This document shows positions 1-6,012 of a stretch of 6,012 bases of DNA, piece by piece. Under the pieces are notes generated by a model. It was not told where the DNA came from and did no database searches. It worked only from the letters and a program-made list of their open reading frames with translations. A program made the translations under genes and the position numbers. Origin of the DNA: Candidatus Dormiibacterota bacterium. GTDB taxonomy: Bacteria > Chloroflexota > Dormibacteria > Aeolococcales > Bog-877. How positions within the stretch are numbered: position 1 is the first letter of the stretch; every line of letters begins with the position of its first letter. The DNA is taken from contig PKXE01000225.1 in the NCBI GenBank assembly GCA_003132265.1, positions 6,243 through 12,254 on the forward strand, read 5' to 3'.

Positions 1-1
1 C

Positions 2-502
2 GGCGTCCCCTGGACGGATCAGCCTTCGCCTCAGTTAGAGCGTGAAACCGTGCGGTGGAACCTGCTCCAGCTGGCTACCTGGAAGCCCGAGGCGTGGAGC
101 TTCAACCCGGTCGTCCTCCACGCCGGGCGGGTCGTGGGCACGCAGGGAATCTCAGCCACCAGCTTCGCCGTCACCCGCAGCTTCATGACCGGGTCCTGGC
201 TGGGTCGGGCGCACCAGGGCCAGGGGCTCGGGCGGGAGATGCGAGCGGCGATCCTTCATTTCGGGTTTTCCGCGCTGGGGGCGGAGACCGCGCTGAGTCG
301 CACGTTTCGCGAGAACCCCGCCGCCCTTGGCGTTTCCCGCTCGCTCGGCTACGAGGAGAACGGAGAGCTGGTGGTCGAGCGTCGCGGCCTTCCGGCGGAG
401 AAGGTCAGCCTGCGGCTCAGCCGGGAGCGGTGGGCGCTCACCGACCGGCCAGAGGTGCACGTCGCAGGGGTCGAGCGTTGCCTCGACTTCTTTGGGGGAT
501 AG
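2..502 (+). CDS. GNAT family N-acetyltransferase, 3' part (5' end outside window)
   Basis: This encodes the C-terminal 166 residues of a GCN5-related N-acetyltransferase, which would move acetyl from acetyl-CoA to an amine in the cytoplasm. The frame is open to the left edge without a stop, so the GTG at 50-52 is an internal Val and the true start lies upstream. Numbering from base 2, residues 45-68 give the central strands (VGTQG, TGSWLGR). The acetyl-CoA phosphate loop follows as QGQGLG (72-77), then the helix with REMRAA, and near the end ENPAALGVSRSLGY (104-117), the usual GNAT segment in which Asn and the following helix close the active site. The layout resembles RimJ/RimL-like GNATs, and the wording around TGSWLGR and EMRAA recalls a family common in actinobacteria. 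The substrate cannot be told. It ends with TAG 3 bases before the next gene, which suggests co-transcription. A TTA Leu codon at 35-37 is unusual for this GC-rich DNA. Confidence 0.9.
   Translation, partial: GVPWTDQPSPQLERETVRWNLLQLATWKPEAWSFNPVVLHAGRVVGTQGISATSFAVTRSFMTGSWLGRAHQGQGLGREMRAAILHFGFSALGAETALSRTFRENPAALGVSRSLGYEENGELVVERRGLPAEKVSLRLSRERWALTDRPEVHVAGVERCLDFFGG
494..499 (+). promoter_or_regulatory. Ribosome binding site of the cyclodeaminase-family gene
   Basis: The purine run GGGGGA lies six bases before the GTG at 506, inside the last codons of the acetyltransferase gene. It supports this GTG as the start and implies that ribosomes finishing the upstream gene can re-initiate here. 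Confidence 0.6.
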
Positions 503-505
503 CGC

Positions 506-1471
506 GTGACCCAGGATCGCCGGCGCGCCGATACCCACCTGTTGATCCTGAGCGGGGACGATGTGGCATCGGTCCTCAGCGGGCCCCAGCTCCTGGAGCC
601 GGTCGCTGAGGCCCTGGTGAGCTACAGCGCCGGGACGGCCGTCTCGCCGCCGCGCGCCGGGGCGCCGGCGAAGCGTGGCTGGTTGGGGGCGATGCCCGCC
701 TATCTTCCGGAGTTGGCGCTGGCGGCCAAACTGATCACGGTGTTCCCCGCCAACACTGCCAAGGGCCAGCCCTCCCACCAGGGGATTGTCGCCCTCTTCG
801 ACCACGAGGATGGGAGGCCCCTCTGCGTCATGGACGCCCGGCACCTCACCGCGGTTAGGACGGCGGCGGTCTCGGCGCTCTCCGTGAGGGAGCTGACCCG
901 ACCCGGGGCGAGGGTGCTGACCGTTCTGGGGTCGGGGGAGCAGGCCCGCTCGCACCTGCAGCTGGTGCCCACCGTGCGCGAGTTCGCCGAACTGCGCTTG
1001 GCGGCGCGGAACCAGGAGCGCGCCCAAAGGCTCGCCGAGGAGTTTCCCGACTGCCAGGTCTTCGCTTCATTCGAGGCGGCAGTGAGGGGAGCCGACGTGG
1101 TGCTCTGCTGCACCGACTCCCCCGAGCCGGTGGTGCGGCTGTCCTGGCTCAGCAAAGGGGTGCACCTGGTCTCCGTCGGGATGGGCCCCGAGGTGGACGA
1201 GTACACCCTGCGGGAGGCCCACTTGTTCGTGGAGTGGCGCGGTGCGGTGACCAGCCCCCCTCCGGCGGGGGCCGCCGAACTCCAGGGGCTCAACCCGGAG
1301 GCGGCGACTGAACTCGGCGAGGTGTTGGCGGGCACCCAGCCGGGACGGTTGTCAGCCGAGGAGGTCACCGTGTTCAAGTCAACTGGTCTAGGGGTAGAGG
1401 ATGCGGCGGTGGCGAGAACCGTCTACGCGGCGGCCCTAAGCCAGCGGCTCGGCGCCCGGGTGGCCTGGTGA
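506..1471 (+). CDS. Ornithine cyclodeaminase / mu-crystallin family protein
   Basis: This is a complete 321-residue NAD(P)-dependent enzyme of the ornithine cyclodeaminase/mu-crystallin family, whose usual length is 310-350. Members include ornithine and lysine cyclodeaminases, archaeal alanine dehydrogenase, ketimine reductases and SbnB-type opine dehydrogenases, all cytosolic. The substrate domain shows Arg50, Lys75 (AKLITVFP), the glycine-containing stretch AKGQPSHQG (85-93) and the RTAAVSALS helix (118-126) that normally binds the carboxylate. The Rossmann domain starts with VLTVLGSGEQA (137-147), the GxGxQA dinucleotide loop. The end has KSTGLGVEDAAVA (291-303), another family signature. 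The segment after strand HLVSVG reads GMGPEVDEYTL (225-235). It lacks the Asp-x-Pro-Gly-Lys pattern in which true ornithine cyclodeaminases carry their catalytic Asp, so ornithine is unlikely to be the substrate, and a ketimine- or imine-reductase-like activity is more plausible. The start is GTG with GGGGGA six bases upstream, 3 bases after the acetyltransferase stop. Family call is firm, exact reaction open. Confidence 0.92.
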   Translation: MTQDRRRADTHLLILSGDDVASVLSGPQLLEPVAEALVSYSAGTAVSPPRAGAPAKRGWLGAMPAYLPELALAAKLITVFPANTAKGQPSHQGIVALFDHEDGRPLCVMDARHLTAVRTAAVSALSVRELTRPGARVLTVLGSGEQARSHLQLVPTVREFAELRLAARNQERAQRLAEEFPDCQVFASFEAAVRGADVVLCCTDSPEPVVRLSWLSKGVHLVSVGMGPEVDEYTLREAHLFVEWRGAVTSPPPAGAAELQGLNPEAATELGEVLAGTQPGRLSAEEVTVFKSTGLGVEDAAVARTVYAAALSQRLGARVAW

Positions 1472-1519
1472 GGTCCACCGAAGGCAGATAGCGGGCTCGG
1501 CCGGTCTCCGCCGCGTCGA

Positions 1520-4078
1520 TTACGCGGACTCCGGCTCGTCCTCGTCCAGGAGCCGGGCGCGCAGGAAACGCTCGGTTTCCTCCAACAGGTCGGCGAAGAT
1601 CCGCCGCAAGATGGGACTGAGGTCCGGTCGGACGAGATTTTCCTGACAGCACCGGGCCAGTTCGTGGCTTGGTGCAAGTGACCGGGGCAGCCAGTTGCCG
1701 AGCATGACGGTGAATTCGCCGCCGCGGCTGGCCAGGAGGTCGTCGAAAAACTGTGGTAGCCGGGCCACGTACGGGGTGAGCAGCTCTTCGTGCTTCAGCC
1801 CGCCCAGGCTGTATGCGATGAGTCGGGCTTCCTCGACTGTGACGCCGGGGGCGGCCAGCCGGTCCCAGGCGACCACCTTCGCCGGCGCAGTGGGTCGGGC
1901 CGCACGAGCGGCTGCGGCCCGCACCATGCCGATCGAGCTGGGGTCGGCTGCCAGGGCCGCCTTGATCTCCGGTTCGTCGGCGACTCCCCGTGCGGCCAGG
2001 GAGTGCACCAAAGACCAGCGCAGTTCCGCGTCCAACGACACCCCATCTGGGAGGTCACGGGCCTCCAGGAAGCCTCGGCATCGGTCCACCTGTTCCGCCG
2101 TGGTGGCGAGGCCGGTGAAGGCCCGCAGCCAGACCATCTGCTGGTCGCTTCCAGCCTGGCAGCGAGTCAACTGCTCCCAGGCCACCTGGGCCATGTCCGC
2201 CTCGAGGCCGGCCGCCCGCCTCGGTGCCCCGTACCGCCTAGTCGCCTCACGGAAGTTGCCCAGCACCACACTCACCAACGTGGTGTCGCCTTCAGCCCCG
2301 ACATGGGTCGCCACCATGCGGGCGTAACGATGGGCCGGCAGCTCTAGGTCGCGGACCGTATCCCAGCCACTGTCCCAGATGAGGGCCCTAGCCAGGGCAT
2401 CGCTGATCGAGCTGAGGTGGCGCTCGACGATGGTGAGGGAGAGCGGGTCCAGCCGGATTTTGGCGTAGGTGAGGTCGCCGTCGTTGGGAAGGAGCAGGGC
2501 CGGGCGGCGGGTACCCAGCAGTTCTCCCACCTCGGTCCGAGCTCCCTCCACATCCAGCTCCACTTGGCCGACCCGCTCCAATTTGTCGCCGACCCAGTCG
2601 AAGCGTCCTAGACGGATCCGGTGCGGCCGCAGGACCGGCTGGGTTGGACTAGCACTCTGGATCACCGTCGCCCGGTAGATCTCCCCGCCCGCCTCCAGCC
2701 CCGGGCTCTCGATCTCGCACCGGAGGAGGTTCATGCCGACCGTTTCGAGCCAGGCCTTGGCCCAGCCGCGGACATCCCTGCCGGAGGCGGCTTGGAGCGC
2801 CTCCACCAGGTCGCCGAGCTCCGCGTTCGCCTCCCGGTGCTCGGTGAGGTGGGTGTGGAGGGCGGCGAAGAAGTTCTCTTCGCCGACGTAGGCCACCAGT
2901 TGGCGCAGCGTCGCTGCTCCCTTCTCGTAGGTGATGCGGTCAAAGTTGGCCCGCACCGACTCCACGTCGGGGACCTCCGTCACCACCGGATGGGAGGTCC
3001 GGAGCTGATCCTGGTCGCTGGCCAGCTGCTTGTTGACAGTGGCGAAGCCCACCCAGGCGTCGGCGAACTCGGTCGCCTCGTCGACGGCGAAGACGGCCAT
3101 CAGGGTGGCGAAGCTTTCGTTGAGCCAGAGATCGTCCCACCACCTCATGGTCACCAGGTCTCCGAACCACATGTGGGCCATCTCGTGGAGGATGAGGTCG
3201 GCTCGGACCGAGCGCTGGCGGGCGGTAGGCTGGCCCCGCCAGAGCGTCTGGTCGGTGACGGTGATGCAGCCGGGGGACTCCATCGCCCCGTTGACCTTTT
3301 CCGGACAGAAGACATGGTCATATTTGGCGAAGGGATAGGGGATGCGGAAGACCCGCTCGAAATAGTCGAGCCCCTGTGCGGTGATCGCGAACAGCTCCTC
3401 CGCATCCAGGTACTGCGCCAGTGACCTGGCACAGTAGAGCCCGAGCGGGGTCGCCCCGCGCTGGCTATCCACCCGGTGGAAGGGCCCCGCCGCGAGCCCG
3501 ATCACGTACGGGGGAAGCGGCATGGTCGGGGGGAAGCCCCACCAGCGGCACTCATCGGTAGGGTCCAACTCCTCGGGCTGCCCCGGCTCCGTGGAGACGA
3601 CCACCCAGTCCTCCGGCACCCGCAACCGGAAGCGGAAGGAGCCTTTGAGGTCGGGTTGGTCGAAGCAGGGGAAGCACCGATGGGCCTCGTAGGGCTCGAA
3701 ATCGCTGTAGATGTAGATGGCGCCATCGACGGGATCGGTGCTGCGATGCAGGCCCAGGCCGGTGTGGTCGTAGCTCGCCTCGCCCCTAACCAGAATCGAG
3801 TTGTGTTCCTCCAGCGCGGGGAGCTGGATCCGGCGTCCGTCGTAGGCGGACGAGGGCAGGGGACTGCCGTTCCAGACCATCTCCGTGACGCAGGCCATCT
3901 CAGCCTCGAGAAAGGTGAGTGCTCCCGGCTTGAGGGCTGAGAACTCCAACCGGGCCTCGAATCCGAAGCGCTCGTCGCCCCCGGTCAGGTCCAGCTCGAC
4001 GAAGTAGGAGAGGCTCCCGACGAGCTGGGCACGTTCCCTGGCTTCGGACTGCGTCAGAGTGGCAGGCTCGGCGGGCAT
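1520..4078 (-). CDS. pepN: Zinc aminopeptidase of family M1 (PepN, Streptomyces lividans type)
   Basis: This encodes a complete 852-residue metallo-aminopeptidase that removes N-terminal residues from peptides, probably in the cytoplasm because no signal peptide or membrane segment is visible. The N-terminal beta domain (about 1-205) contains the conserved FEPYEAHRCFPCFDQPDLKG (128-146... first 20 residues only). The thermolysin-like domain carries the zinc site HEMAH (298-302), and after exactly 18 residues Glu321 in NESFA. Tyr384 in ITYEKG is the expected transition-state Tyr. A helical ERAP1-C-like domain fills the C-terminus from about 525. The exopeptidase motif normally GAMEN reads GAMES (264-268). 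Length and the N-terminal LTQSEARERAQLV (8-20) match the Streptomyces lividans PepN subgroup. ATG at 4076-4078 was chosen because homology begins just after it and because a longer reading to 4219 would overlap the transporter. The start lies 32 bases after the transporter stop with no Shine-Dalgarno sequence. The stop is TAA, and the gene converges on the cyclodeaminase-family gene across 48 bases. Confidence 0.95.
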   Translation of the reverse strand: MPAEPATLTQSEARERAQLVGSLSYFVELDLTGGDERFGFEARLEFSALKPGALTFLEAEMACVTEMVWNGSPLPSSAYDGRRIQLPALEEHNSILVRGEASYDHTGLGLHRSTDPVDGAIYIYSDFEPYEAHRCFPCFDQPDLKGSFRFRLRVPEDWVVVSTEPGQPEELDPTDECRWWGFPPTMPLPPYVIGLAAGPFHRVDSQRGATPLGLYCARSLAQYLDAEELFAITAQGLDYFERVFRIPYPFAKYDHVFCPEKVNGAMESPGCITVTDQTLWRGQPTARQRSVRADLILHEMAHMWFGDLVTMRWWDDLWLNESFATLMAVFAVDEATEFADAWVGFATVNKQLASDQDQLRTSHPVVTEVPDVESVRANFDRITYEKGAATLRQLVAYVGEENFFAALHTHLTEHREANAELGDLVEALQAASGRDVRGWAKAWLETVGMNLLRCEIESPGLEAGGEIYRATVIQSASPTQPVLRPHRIRLGRFDWVGDKLERVGQVELDVEGARTEVGELLGTRRPALLLPNDGDLTYAKIRLDPLSLTIVERHLSSISDALARALIWDSGWDTVRDLELPAHRYARMVATHVGAEGDTTLVSVVLGNFREATRRYGAPRRAAGLEADMAQVAWEQLTRCQAGSDQQMVWLRAFTGLATTAEQVDRCRGFLEARDLPDGVSLDAELRWSLVHSLAARGVADEPEIKAALAADPSSIGMVRAAAARAARPTAPAKVVAWDRLAAPGVTVEEARLIAYSLGGLKHEELLTPYVARLPQFFDDLLASRGGEFTVMLGNWLPRSLAPSHELARCCQENLVRPDLSPILRRIFADLLEETERFLRARLLDEDEPESA

Positions 4079-4085
4079 CCGGCGC

Positions 4086-4091
4086 AGTTTA
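4086..4091 (-). promoter_or_regulatory. Candidate -10 element of a leaderless promoter for the aminopeptidase gene
   Basis: On the - strand the hexamer TAAACT (TANNNT type) is followed by GCGCCGG and then directly by the ATG at 4078. In actinobacterial leaderless genes the -10 hexamer typically sits about 7 bases before a start codon that is also the transcription start, which is the spacing here. A weak -35 candidate, CTGAGG at 4109-4114, lies 17 bases further upstream and overlaps the transporter stop codon. The 32-base gap has no GGAGG-like ribosome site, which fits a leaderless mRNA. This could also be chance, with the gene read through from the transporter. Confidence 0.35.
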
Positions 4092-4110
4092 GCGGGGCCG
4101 GCCGCGAGCC

Positions 4111-6012
4111 TCAGCGACCGGCTAGCTCGTAGGTGACGTCGGCGACCGCGAAGTCGGAGTGGCCGAGCAGGGCGGCTTTGATGTGAAAGGCGCGGTGGTT
4201 GTGGAGGATCTGGTTCCACCAGTGCCGAGTCACCAGCTCAGGGAGCACCACCGTGCAGAGCGCGTCCTGGTTGTTTTCCCGGTAGGCAGCCAAGTATCTC
4301 AGCACCGGCTGAACCACGGTCCGGTAGGGCGAGACCGGGATCACCAGCTGAGGCCGCGGGCGGTCGGGGTCCCAGCCCAGCTGCTCCACGACCCAGCTGT
4401 CCCAGCTGGCGGCCAGCTCCCGGGCCTCCTCGTCGGGCAGGATCCCGGGGTCGTCCTGCTTGATCTCACCGGGAGCCAGCGCGGCCTTGTGGGCGACGTC
4501 TCCGGGCTGGCCCGTGGCGATGTGGAGGGCCAGCACCTCGTCGGCGATGGCCTGCGCGTAGTGGAGCGCCCGCAGGGTCAGCACGTCGAGTCCGGACACC
4601 GGGACGATCGCCACCCGCCGGCGGGCCCCAATGATCTCCGTGATCGCCGACTCGCCGCGCCAGTCGGCGGGGTAGCTCACCGCCACCACTCCCGTCCGCC
4701 GCAACAGCGCCAGCTTCAGCCGCAGCGACCGCGGATGGCGGAGGAGACCCAGCATCCCGGCGCTGGTCACAACGTCGGGGACCATGACGGTGACGATCCC
4801 CGGGCCAGACTCGCGGGAGAGTCGGTCGATCAGCCGGAGCAGAGCTCCCAGCCCTTGGCCCCGGGGAGGCGTCTCGACGTCGATCCGAACCTCGCGGTGG
4901 GTGCCGGCAGCCGCTGCCTTGCCCAGCTCGCTGACCTGCGCTGCGAGTCCCGGGTCGCCGCCGAGGTTGAGGGCGACCACGTCGCGTCCGAGAGTCGCCG
5001 CGTACGCCAGGGCCCGGCGGGTGGCGGGATCGAGCGCCCAGATCGGTACCACCGTCTTGTAGGGATCCAGCGGCTGGTCACCGTCCGCGGCGCTTCGGAC
5101 GCGGCGGCGCATCTCGACGTAGTGGCGGCCCACGAACCAGAAAAGCAGCACCAGGAGTGGAATGATGATCAGCACCACCCAGGCGCCGAGGCGGAACTTG
5201 ACCACCATCACGATCACGTCGACCAGGGCGGTGGCGGAAGCGCCCAATCCGTTCACGAAGACGTTTCGGCGCCAGTGGCCGGTGCGATGGTGCAGCTGGT
5301 AGCGGACCAGCGCCGCCTGCGCCAGGGTGAAGGCGGTGAAGACGCCGATGGCGTAGAGGTTGATCAGGTGGTTGGTGTTGGCGTCGAAGGTCAGGACCAC
5401 CGCCACCGCCACCCCGGTCAGGAACAGGATCGCGGCGGAGTAGACGAGGCGATCGCCGAAGGCCCCGAAGCGGTGGGGAAGGCGGTCGTCGCGGGCCAGG
5501 AATGCGCAGAGCCGGGGGAACCCATTGAAGCTGGCGTTGGCGGCCAGGATCAGGACCAGAGTCGTCGAGAACTGAATTACGTAAAAGAAGAAATGACCGG
5601 GCCCCCGGAAGGTGTCGGCGGCAATCTGGGCCAGCACCGTGGGGCTGCCGCCGGGCTTGGGCTCGACTCCGAAGATCACGTCCAGCAGGGTCACCCCGAT
5701 GAAGAGCAGGACCAGCAGGGCACCCAGGATGACCAGCGTCTTGGCGGCGTTGTCACCGGGCGGGTCGCGGAAGCTGCGCACGCTGTCGGAGACCGCCTCG
5801 ATCCCGGTCATCGAGGAGCAGCCAGAGGCGAAGGCTGTCAGCACCAGGAACGGGGTGAGCGCCTCGGTGGGATTGAGCACGGGTGGGTAGTGCCCGATGG
5901 CATGGTGGACGCCCCCAGTCAGGCCCGTGAACAACCCGAATCCGATCAGCACCAGCATCGCGGCGACGAAGACGTAGGTGGGCAACGAGAAGAAAGCACC
6001 CGCCTCCCTCAC
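4111..6012 (-). CDS. APC-type membrane transporter, KimA-like, with two USP-like cytoplasmic domains (5' end outside window)
   Basis: These are the C-terminal 633 residues of an inner-membrane transporter of the APC superfamily. The frame is open to the right edge; the GTG codon at the edge is probably an internal Val. About eight membrane helices are visible at residues 12-30, 52-64, 92-115, 140-160, 189-209, 214-236, 254-272 and 277-296, so roughly the first four of twelve are missing. The unwound-helix segment GCSSMTGIEAVSDSV (64-78) and NLYAIGVFTAFTLAQA (218-233) are family hallmarks, shared with Bacillus KimA (YdaO), a K+/H+ symporter. Similar actinobacterial proteins are usually labelled amino acid permease. 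After residue 300 the protein is soluble and consists of two related universal-stress-protein-like domains (320-447 and 468-628). The last carries LPELVTRHWW and ILHNHRAF, which I recognise as the normal C-terminus of this family. If Thr69 corresponds to KimA Thr230, the intact protein would be near 795 residues against 607 for KimA. It lies just upstream of the aminopeptidase gene on the same strand. Transporter family is sure; substrate, K+ or amino acid, is not. Confidence 0.9.
   Translation of the reverse strand: MREAGAFFSLPTYVFVAAMLVLIGFGLFTGLTGGVHHAIGHYPPVLNPTEALTPFLVLTAFASGCSSMTGIEAVSDSVRSFRDPPGDNAAKTLVILGALLVLLFIGVTLLDVIFGVEPKPGGSPTVLAQIAADTFRGPGHFFFYVIQFSTTLVLILAANASFNGFPRLCAFLARDDRLPHRFGAFGDRLVYSAAILFLTGVAVAVVLTFDANTNHLINLYAIGVFTAFTLAQAALVRYQLHHRTGHWRRNVFVNGLGASATALVDVIVMVVKFRLGAWVVLIIIPLLVLLFWFVGRHYVEMRRRVRSAADGDQPLDPYKTVVPIWALDPATRRALAYAATLGRDVVALNLGGDPGLAAQVSELGKAAAAGTHREVRIDVETPPRGQGLGALLRLIDRLSRESGPGIVTVMVPDVVTSAGMLGLLRHPRSLRLKLALLRRTGVVAVSYPADWRGESAITEIIGARRRVAIVPVSGLDVLTLRALHYAQAIADEVLALHIATGQPGDVAHKAALAPGEIKQDDPGILPDEEARELAASWDSWVVEQLGWDPDRPRPQLVIPVSPYRTVVQPVLRYLAAYRENNQDALCTVVLPELVTRHWWNQILHNHRAFHIKAALLGHSDFAVADVTYELAGR
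4129..4611 (-). repeat. Second cytoplasmic domain copy of the transporter (protein-level repeat)
   Basis: Residues 468-628 form the second, C-terminal copy. It resembles the single cytoplasmic domain normal for this transporter family, ending in VLPELVTRHWW, LHNHRAFHIKAALL and DVTYEL. Compared with the first copy it has about 30 additional residues in the middle, a polar stretch around 500-540 (DPGILPDEEARELAASWDSW), which may be a loop or helix. Confidence 0.7.
4672..5055 (-). repeat. First cytoplasmic domain copy of the transporter (protein-level repeat)
   Basis: Residues 320-447 of the visible transporter form the first of two related domains. Residues 320-351 align without gaps to 468-499 with 13 identical positions, including the pattern VP-x3-LD-x2-T-x-RAL-x-YA. 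Residues 408-437 align to 587-616 with 11 identities, including TV, P, VT, LR(H), K and LL. The DNA has diverged, so this is an old duplication visible only in protein. Confidence 0.7.

Noticed and set aside
50..52. GTG as start of the acetyltransferase
   Set aside because: The frame is open to base 2 and the residues before it (GVPWTDQPSP...) look like family sequence, so the gene begins outside the window.
152..1027. Long antisense open frame over the acetyltransferase and cyclodeaminase genes
   Set aside because: It is rich in Arg, Gly and Pro without a recognisable domain and crosses two well-supported genes. Such frames are common opposite GC-rich coding DNA.
1459..1519. Possible bidirectional terminator between the convergent genes
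   Set aside because: The best stem is GGTGG/CCACC (1459-1463 with 1475-1479), five pairs with an 11-base loop and no T-run on either strand. This is too weak to call.
2621..3424. Open frame on the + strand opposite the aminopeptidase catalytic domain
   Set aside because: It mirrors the highly conserved zinc-site region and has no recognisable motif of its own, so it is a shadow frame.
4079..4219. Extension of the aminopeptidase reading frame 47 codons upstream to 4219
   Set aside because: The added residues are Arg/Pro/Leu-rich without family similarity and would overlap the 3' end of the transporter gene by over 100 bases. The homologous region starts just after the ATG at 4078.
5574..5596. 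AT-rich patch in the transporter gene as a promoter or insertion scar
   Set aside because: It simply encodes the Phe/Tyr/Val/Ile-rich membrane helix around residues 140-146, and the reading frame is unbroken.
6010..6012. GTG at the right edge as start of the transporter
   Set aside because: It precedes only about eight of the twelve expected membrane helices, and RE-G-FF-LPTY is an internal segment in this family.

Overview
The window is GC-rich DNA from a bacterium, with most codons ending in G or C. It is very probably an actinobacterium or a close high-GC relative. The reasons are the overall composition, the GTG start of one gene, the resemblance of the M1 aminopeptidase to the Streptomyces lividans PepN type, and the resemblance of the first gene to a GNAT family I know mainly from actinobacteria. 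Species cannot be read from the sequence. Nearly every base is coding. Two gene pairs face each other and meet at about 1472-1519. I see no RNA gene, mobile element, CRISPR array or DNA-level repeat.

Left half, + strand: the 3' part of a GNAT acetyltransferase (2-502, cut by the window edge) is followed after 3 bases by a complete ornithine cyclodeaminase/mu-crystallin family gene (506-1471). The two are almost certainly one transcription unit. They share a reading frame and are separated only by one amber codon and one sense codon.

Right half, - strand, read from right to left: a membrane transporter of the APC/KimA-like type (4111-6012, its N-terminus beyond the right edge) is followed after 32 bases by a complete zinc aminopeptidase of family M1 (1520-4078). 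The transporter keeps eight membrane helices and then carries two successive related cytoplasmic domains, where I expect one. Residues I associate with K+ binding in Bacillus KimA appear to be present, so the usual label 'amino acid permease' may be wrong. The aminopeptidase has an intact zinc site and catalytic Tyr, but its GAMEN motif reads GAMES. Its start codon has no Shine-Dalgarno sequence but has a TANNNT hexamer 7 bases upstream, which suggests a leaderless promoter of its own.

How the genes work together: peptide trimming plus transport would fit amino-acid recycling if the transporter carries amino acids. If it is a K+ transporter, the pairing is only positional. The GNAT/cyclodeaminase pair could act on related amino-acid-derived substrates, but nothing in the sequence identifies them. 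I do not see a convincing undescribed multi-gene system; the points of interest are within single proteins and at the gene junctions.
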